Below the pieces are notes generated by a model that was given only the letters and a program-made list of their open reading frames with translations, was not told the DNA's origin and made no database searches. From Actinomycetes bacterium (GTDB lineage Bacteria > Actinomycetota > Acidimicrobiia > Acidimicrobiales > Acidimicrobiaceae), in the NCBI GenBank assembly GCA_021819725.1, contig JAKAQR010000004.1:1-64000 (forward strand): a DNA stretch of 64,000 bases, given 5' to 3'. Below are positions 60,929 through 64,000 of this stretch, piece by piece. A program made the translations under genes and the position numbers. How positions within the stretch are numbered: the first letter of the stretch is position 1; each line of letters opens with the position of its first letter.

Positions 60929-62500
60929 TCAGTCGCTGATCATCTCAGACTCTTGATCCTCAGATGGACGCTTGTTACCGATCGCAAACCCCGTCGCTGC
61001 CCCAAGAAGACTGACGGCGATGGCTACCACCATGGCGACATGAAGCCCCGACAGAAACGCAGCGTGTGATCCGTTGGTAATCGCCAGTTGCAAGCTAGAC
61101 GGAATGTGGGCGATACGAGGCACCGCACCTTCGGCGACGAGCGGCTTGGCAGCCAGCAACTTCGGCGCCAGCGCACCCGGGACACCTGCGTGGGTCAACT
61201 TTCCAACCAGTGTCGAGCCAACCCGATCAAGCAGGACCGAACCAAGGACGGAGGTCCCAATCACCCCACCAATCTGGAGCGCCGTTGACTGGACCCCACC
61301 GGCGACACCTGCATCCTGCGATGGGGCGTTGCCAACGATCGCGTCAGAGGTCGCCGTCAATACAAACCCGACACCGAGACCGAGGATAACGAACGGGATC
61401 GCCAACAGAAGATAGCTCGACGAGACCTCAAGACTCGTTAACACCCAGAGCCCACCTGCCGACAGCAACATGCCAATCGTGACCGGGAATCTTGGACCAA
61501 AATGATGGTTAAGCACCGCCCCAAGAGGCGCTGAGATAACGAACATCGCGGTAAGCGGTAGCAACCGTACTCCTGCCTCGATTGGCGTGTAGCCATGAAC
61601 CTCTTGCAGATACAACGAGACGAAGAAGATGACACCATAAAAGGCGAAGAAGTTCAAGATGACGCTGATGGTCGACATCGAGAGCGCACGGCTCGCAAAG
61701 ATCCGAAGTGGAACCAATGGGTTGGTAACTTTACCCTCCGCGAAGGTAAAGAGCCCGGCGGCGACGATGGCCCCGCCAAAGCAGGCAAGCGTCTTTGGAT
61801 CAGCCCATCCCCAAGTCTGGGTCTTGATGAGCCCAAAAACCAGCAGGAACAACGAGGCGGCCAAGGTGACGATGCCCGGATAGTCCGGGGACTCGACGTC
61901 GGTCTCTCTGCTTTCATGCAGTACGAGGACGCTAATAATGATGCCAATGATCGCGACCGGGACATTCAAATAGAAGACAGATTGCCACGAGACATCCTGC
62001 ACGAGCAGGCCACCGACGATTGGACCTCCTGCAATGGCGATAGCCGAGGTGGCACCCCACACCCCAATCGCTGTATTCAACTTCTCCAGTGGAAAAGTCT
62101 TGCGCAGGATTGCCAAGGTATTTGGCATGATCAACGCACCGAAGGCACCCTGGAAGGCGCGGAACGTAATCACCAGACCGATCGAACCCGAAAGGCCAAC
62201 ACCGGCGCTGGCGAAAGCAAACCCCGCCATGCCGATCAGATAAATTCTCCGACGACCGAGGCGGTCGCCGAGCTTCCCAGCAGGAATAAGCAAGACAGCG
62301 GTGACGAGTAGGTAACCATTGGTCACCCACTGCAGATCCGCTAAGTTCGCGTGCAGACCACGCGCGATGAATGGGTTTGCGATCGAGACGACCGTGGCAT
62401 CGAGACCGACCATGATAACGCCAAAGGCGACCGCCACCAACGAAAACCACGGATTACCTCGCAGTCGCCGCTTCTCAGGACCCTTTTGTACTGCTTCCAT
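60929..62500 (-). CDS. EmrB/QacA-type MFS multidrug exporter (DHA2)
   Basis: 523 aa with about 14 hydrophobic helices, the DHA2 count. Begins SLVAVAFGVIMVGLDATVV, with motif A GDRLGRRRIYLIG and the helix-5 type motif IAIAGGPIVGGLL. A proton-driven drug exporter. AAGAAGAG precedes the ATG. Transcribed alone; no TetR or MarR gene next to it. Confidence 0.92.
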   Translation of the reverse strand: MEAVQKGPEKRRLRGNPWFSLVAVAFGVIMVGLDATVVSIANPFIARGLHANLADLQWVTNGYLLVTAVLLIPAGKLGDRLGRRRIYLIGMAGFAFASAGVGLSGSIGLVITFRAFQGAFGALIMPNTLAILRKTFPLEKLNTAIGVWGATSAIAIAGGPIVGGLLVQDVSWQSVFYLNVPVAIIGIIISVLVLHESRETDVESPDYPGIVTLAASLFLLVFGLIKTQTWGWADPKTLACFGGAIVAAGLFTFAEGKVTNPLVPLRIFASRALSMSTISVILNFFAFYGVIFFVSLYLQEVHGYTPIEAGVRLLPLTAMFVISAPLGAVLNHHFGPRFPVTIGMLLSAGGLWVLTSLEVSSSYLLLAIPFVILGLGVGFVLTATSDAIVGNAPSQDAGVAGGVQSTALQIGGVIGTSVLGSVLLDRVGSTLVGKLTHAGVPGALAPKLLAAKPLVAEGAVPRIAHIPSSLQLAITNGSHAAFLSGLHVAMVVAIAVSLLGAATGFAIGNKRPSEDQESEMISD

Positions 62501-62780
62501 TACAACTCTTCTTTCCTACTCACTGTTCGCACGTATGGAACATCGTTTTGCTAACACTGCCACCGCGGAAGTACGCCAACCATCCTTGACTAGATCCGCA
62601 CTTTTGTCAGTCACTGCCATTTCTAACCACTACCCTACCCGATTTGTTCCCAAAGGTCGCCCTGTTTCAGTCCTACTGACGAGATACGGGCAGCACGATG
62701 CTGAATAACCGTCGCAAGCTGGCCAAACGCTGTCATCCATTCGGTTGACAGACTCGCTACCAGGCAAACAATCAAGGCAA
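62501..62780. other. Divergent region between exporter and MalY-like gene
   Basis: About 290 bp with no credible gene. Holds both promoters. Confidence 0.5.
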
Positions 62781-62786
62781 TACACT
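62781..62786 (+). promoter_or_regulatory. -10 box of MalY-like gene, probably leaderless
   Basis: TACACT ends eight bases before ATG 62795. No ribosome binding site is visible before the start. Confidence 0.4.
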
Positions 62787-62794
62787 GACGTATC

Positions 62795-63976
62795 ATGTCA
62801 CGCAACCCAAAGCAATCACCGCTCCAACCTGAGAGTATGGCTGCGGTTCGAGCCCGTCGAGTCCATTCAGTGAAGTGGCAGCGCTATCCCCTCGACGTTG
62901 TGCCAGCCTGGGTCGCCGACATGGACTTTCCACCACCAGCACAAGCCCTTGAATCGGGTATCGAACTGCTCCGCAACGGCGATACCGGCTACCCATCTTC
63001 AGATCTCGGTTCCAGCTATGAAGCGGCATATCAGATGTGGTGCAAGGAGAGCTTTGGGACACAACCGCACCCACTGAGGACCGTCGCCGATGTCGTCGCC
63101 GCCCTACGCATCGTGGTGATGGCTGTGACCGATCCAGGGGCGGGAGTCATCGTTTTGACGCCGAGCTACCCACCCTTCTTCAGTGTGGTCAAGGATGCAC
63201 AACGGGAACTCATGGAGGTCCCAATGTCCAAGGTTGACCAACAGTATCGCATCGACCTCGAACGACTCTCCACGACTGCCGCTGACCCACGGGCACAGGC
63301 GATGATTTTGTGCAACCCACAGAATCCGACTGGACGCATCTTTACAAGATCTGAGCTTGCTGCCATCGCTACTATCGCCGACCGAGAGCACCTCACCGTC
63401 ATCGCCGATGAGATCCACCAGGATCTCCTGAGTCACGGTAGCACCCACATCCCCTTTGCATCACTCGAGAATGAGAGCGCCTCCCGCGCGATCGTGCTCT
63501 CATCGCCGTCCAAATCCTTCAACATCGCCGGGCTGAAGGTTGCACACATCGAGCTACCAAGTGACCGAGCACAAAGGGCCCGACTCAAAGCGAGTCCCCT
63601 CCTCGCACTCTCTCAGGCGACTCCTATCGGCCTCGCCGTTGGAGCCGAGGCATACGAGACCCAGCGCAGCTGGTTAGATGAGGTCCGCCACGTCATCGAT
63701 GACAACTTTACCGTGATGGAAAAGAGCTACGCCAACCATGAACTTGTATCCTTCACCCATCGCGAGGGTACTTATCTGCTCTGGGGAGAACTCCATCGAT
63801 TACCAGAGAACCAATCGGCCTACGAGTTCCTCCTTGATCGTGGGCGACTTGGAGTCGGCGCAGGAGAGGACTACTTGCCAGGCGCCCCTCAGTTCTTCCG
63901 CCTCAACCTCGCCGCCTGGCCATCAACTATCACCGCCATCATCGAAAGGATCAACGATGCGCTCGGTACCCTCTAG
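62795..63976 (+). CDS. MalY/PatB-family PLP enzyme (cystathionine beta-lyase type)
   Basis: 393 aa fold-type I PLP enzyme: VPAWVADMDFPPPAQAL and GDTGYPSSDLG at the N-terminus, NPQNPTGRIFTR, the PLP-binding Asp in VIADEIHQDL, and the Schiff-base lysine in SSPSKSFNIAGLK. Members mostly cleave C-S bonds of cystathionine or cysteine conjugates, releasing pyruvate, ammonia and a thiol. The stop falls 24 bases before the right edge. Confidence 0.92.
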   Translation: MSRNPKQSPLQPESMAAVRARRVHSVKWQRYPLDVVPAWVADMDFPPPAQALESGIELLRNGDTGYPSSDLGSSYEAAYQMWCKESFGTQPHPLRTVADVVAALRIVVMAVTDPGAGVIVLTPSYPPFFSVVKDAQRELMEVPMSKVDQQYRIDLERLSTTAADPRAQAMILCNPQNPTGRIFTRSELAAIATIADREHLTVIADEIHQDLLSHGSTHIPFASLENESASRAIVLSSPSKSFNIAGLKVAHIELPSDRAQRARLKASPLLALSQATPIGLAVGAEAYETQRSWLDEVRHVIDDNFTVMEKSYANHELVSFTHREGTYLLWGELHRLPENQSAYEFLLDRGRLGVGAGEDYLPGAPQFFRLNLAAWPSTITAIIERINDALGTL

Positions 63977-64000
63977 ATCGTCAAAGTCCACACTCGTCCA

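Overview
The window is bacterial chromosome of moderate to high GC with closely packed genes. It most resembles an acidophilic actinobacterium of the Acidimicrobiia (Acidimicrobium/Ferrimicrobium/Acidithrix type). The pointers are the htpX-pspAB pair, the scpA-scpB-rluB and cmk-plsC blocks, frequent GTG/TTG starts, several start codons placed 6-8 bases after a -10 box (leaderless mRNAs), a sulfide-oxidation mini-operon, and many c-di-GMP genes. The taxon is an inference from gene content; no rRNA is present.

Layout. 1-2857 is the end of an integrative element: an IS3-like transposase gene running off the left edge, a beheaded UvrD-type helicase and a tyrosine integrase abutting the 3' end of tRNA-Pro(GGG). 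3012-13.5 kb is core: a soluble chemoreceptor, an MBL hydrolase, an acyl-CoA carboxylase beta chain, der, a PDZ/radical-SAM protein, ispH, plsC, cmk, htpX and pspAB. 14.5-20.2 kb is an AT-richer accessory patch: a GGDEF-EAL protein, a 1048-bp IS1595-type element with perfect 8-bp target duplication, and then an S-adenosylmethionine-decarboxylase-like gene followed by a GNAT/autoinducer-synthase-like gene. That pair is the best candidate here for an undescribed small-molecule system. 20.2-22.8 kb holds an SDR and a palindrome-controlled class II aldolase/CMD/MarR operon.

22.8-30.9 kb is a nine-gene leftward operon: glcD-glcE-glcF, a GNAT gene, scpA, scpB, rluB, aroH, aroA. 31-38.2 kb runs rightward: an SDR, a dGTPase-like HD protein, an acyl-CoA ligase, pyrB, and then sulfide:quinone reductase, a TusE/DsrC-like protein and a DsrE-like protein. 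After a diguanylate cyclase comes 40.2-47.6 kb, a compact phenylacetate-like CoA degradation operon. The multi-subunit PaaABCD epoxidase is absent there; a single R2-like diiron protein and a divergent ferredoxin-type reductase stand in its place, with a TetR operator between them. 48-54.6 kb carries an alpha/beta hydrolase, bifunctional putA with a textbook leaderless promoter, an MFS transporter, a flavin-fold protein and a sirtuin.

54.6-55.25 kb is a 244-bp tandem array carrying three copies of a strong hairpin. Its third copy supplies the C-terminus and terminator of an orphan N6-adenine methylase. 56.9-64 kb holds a DUF3048 lipoprotein-like protein, a canonical/degenerate EAL pair, tRNA-Val(CAC), an EmrB-type exporter and a MalY-type PLP enzyme.
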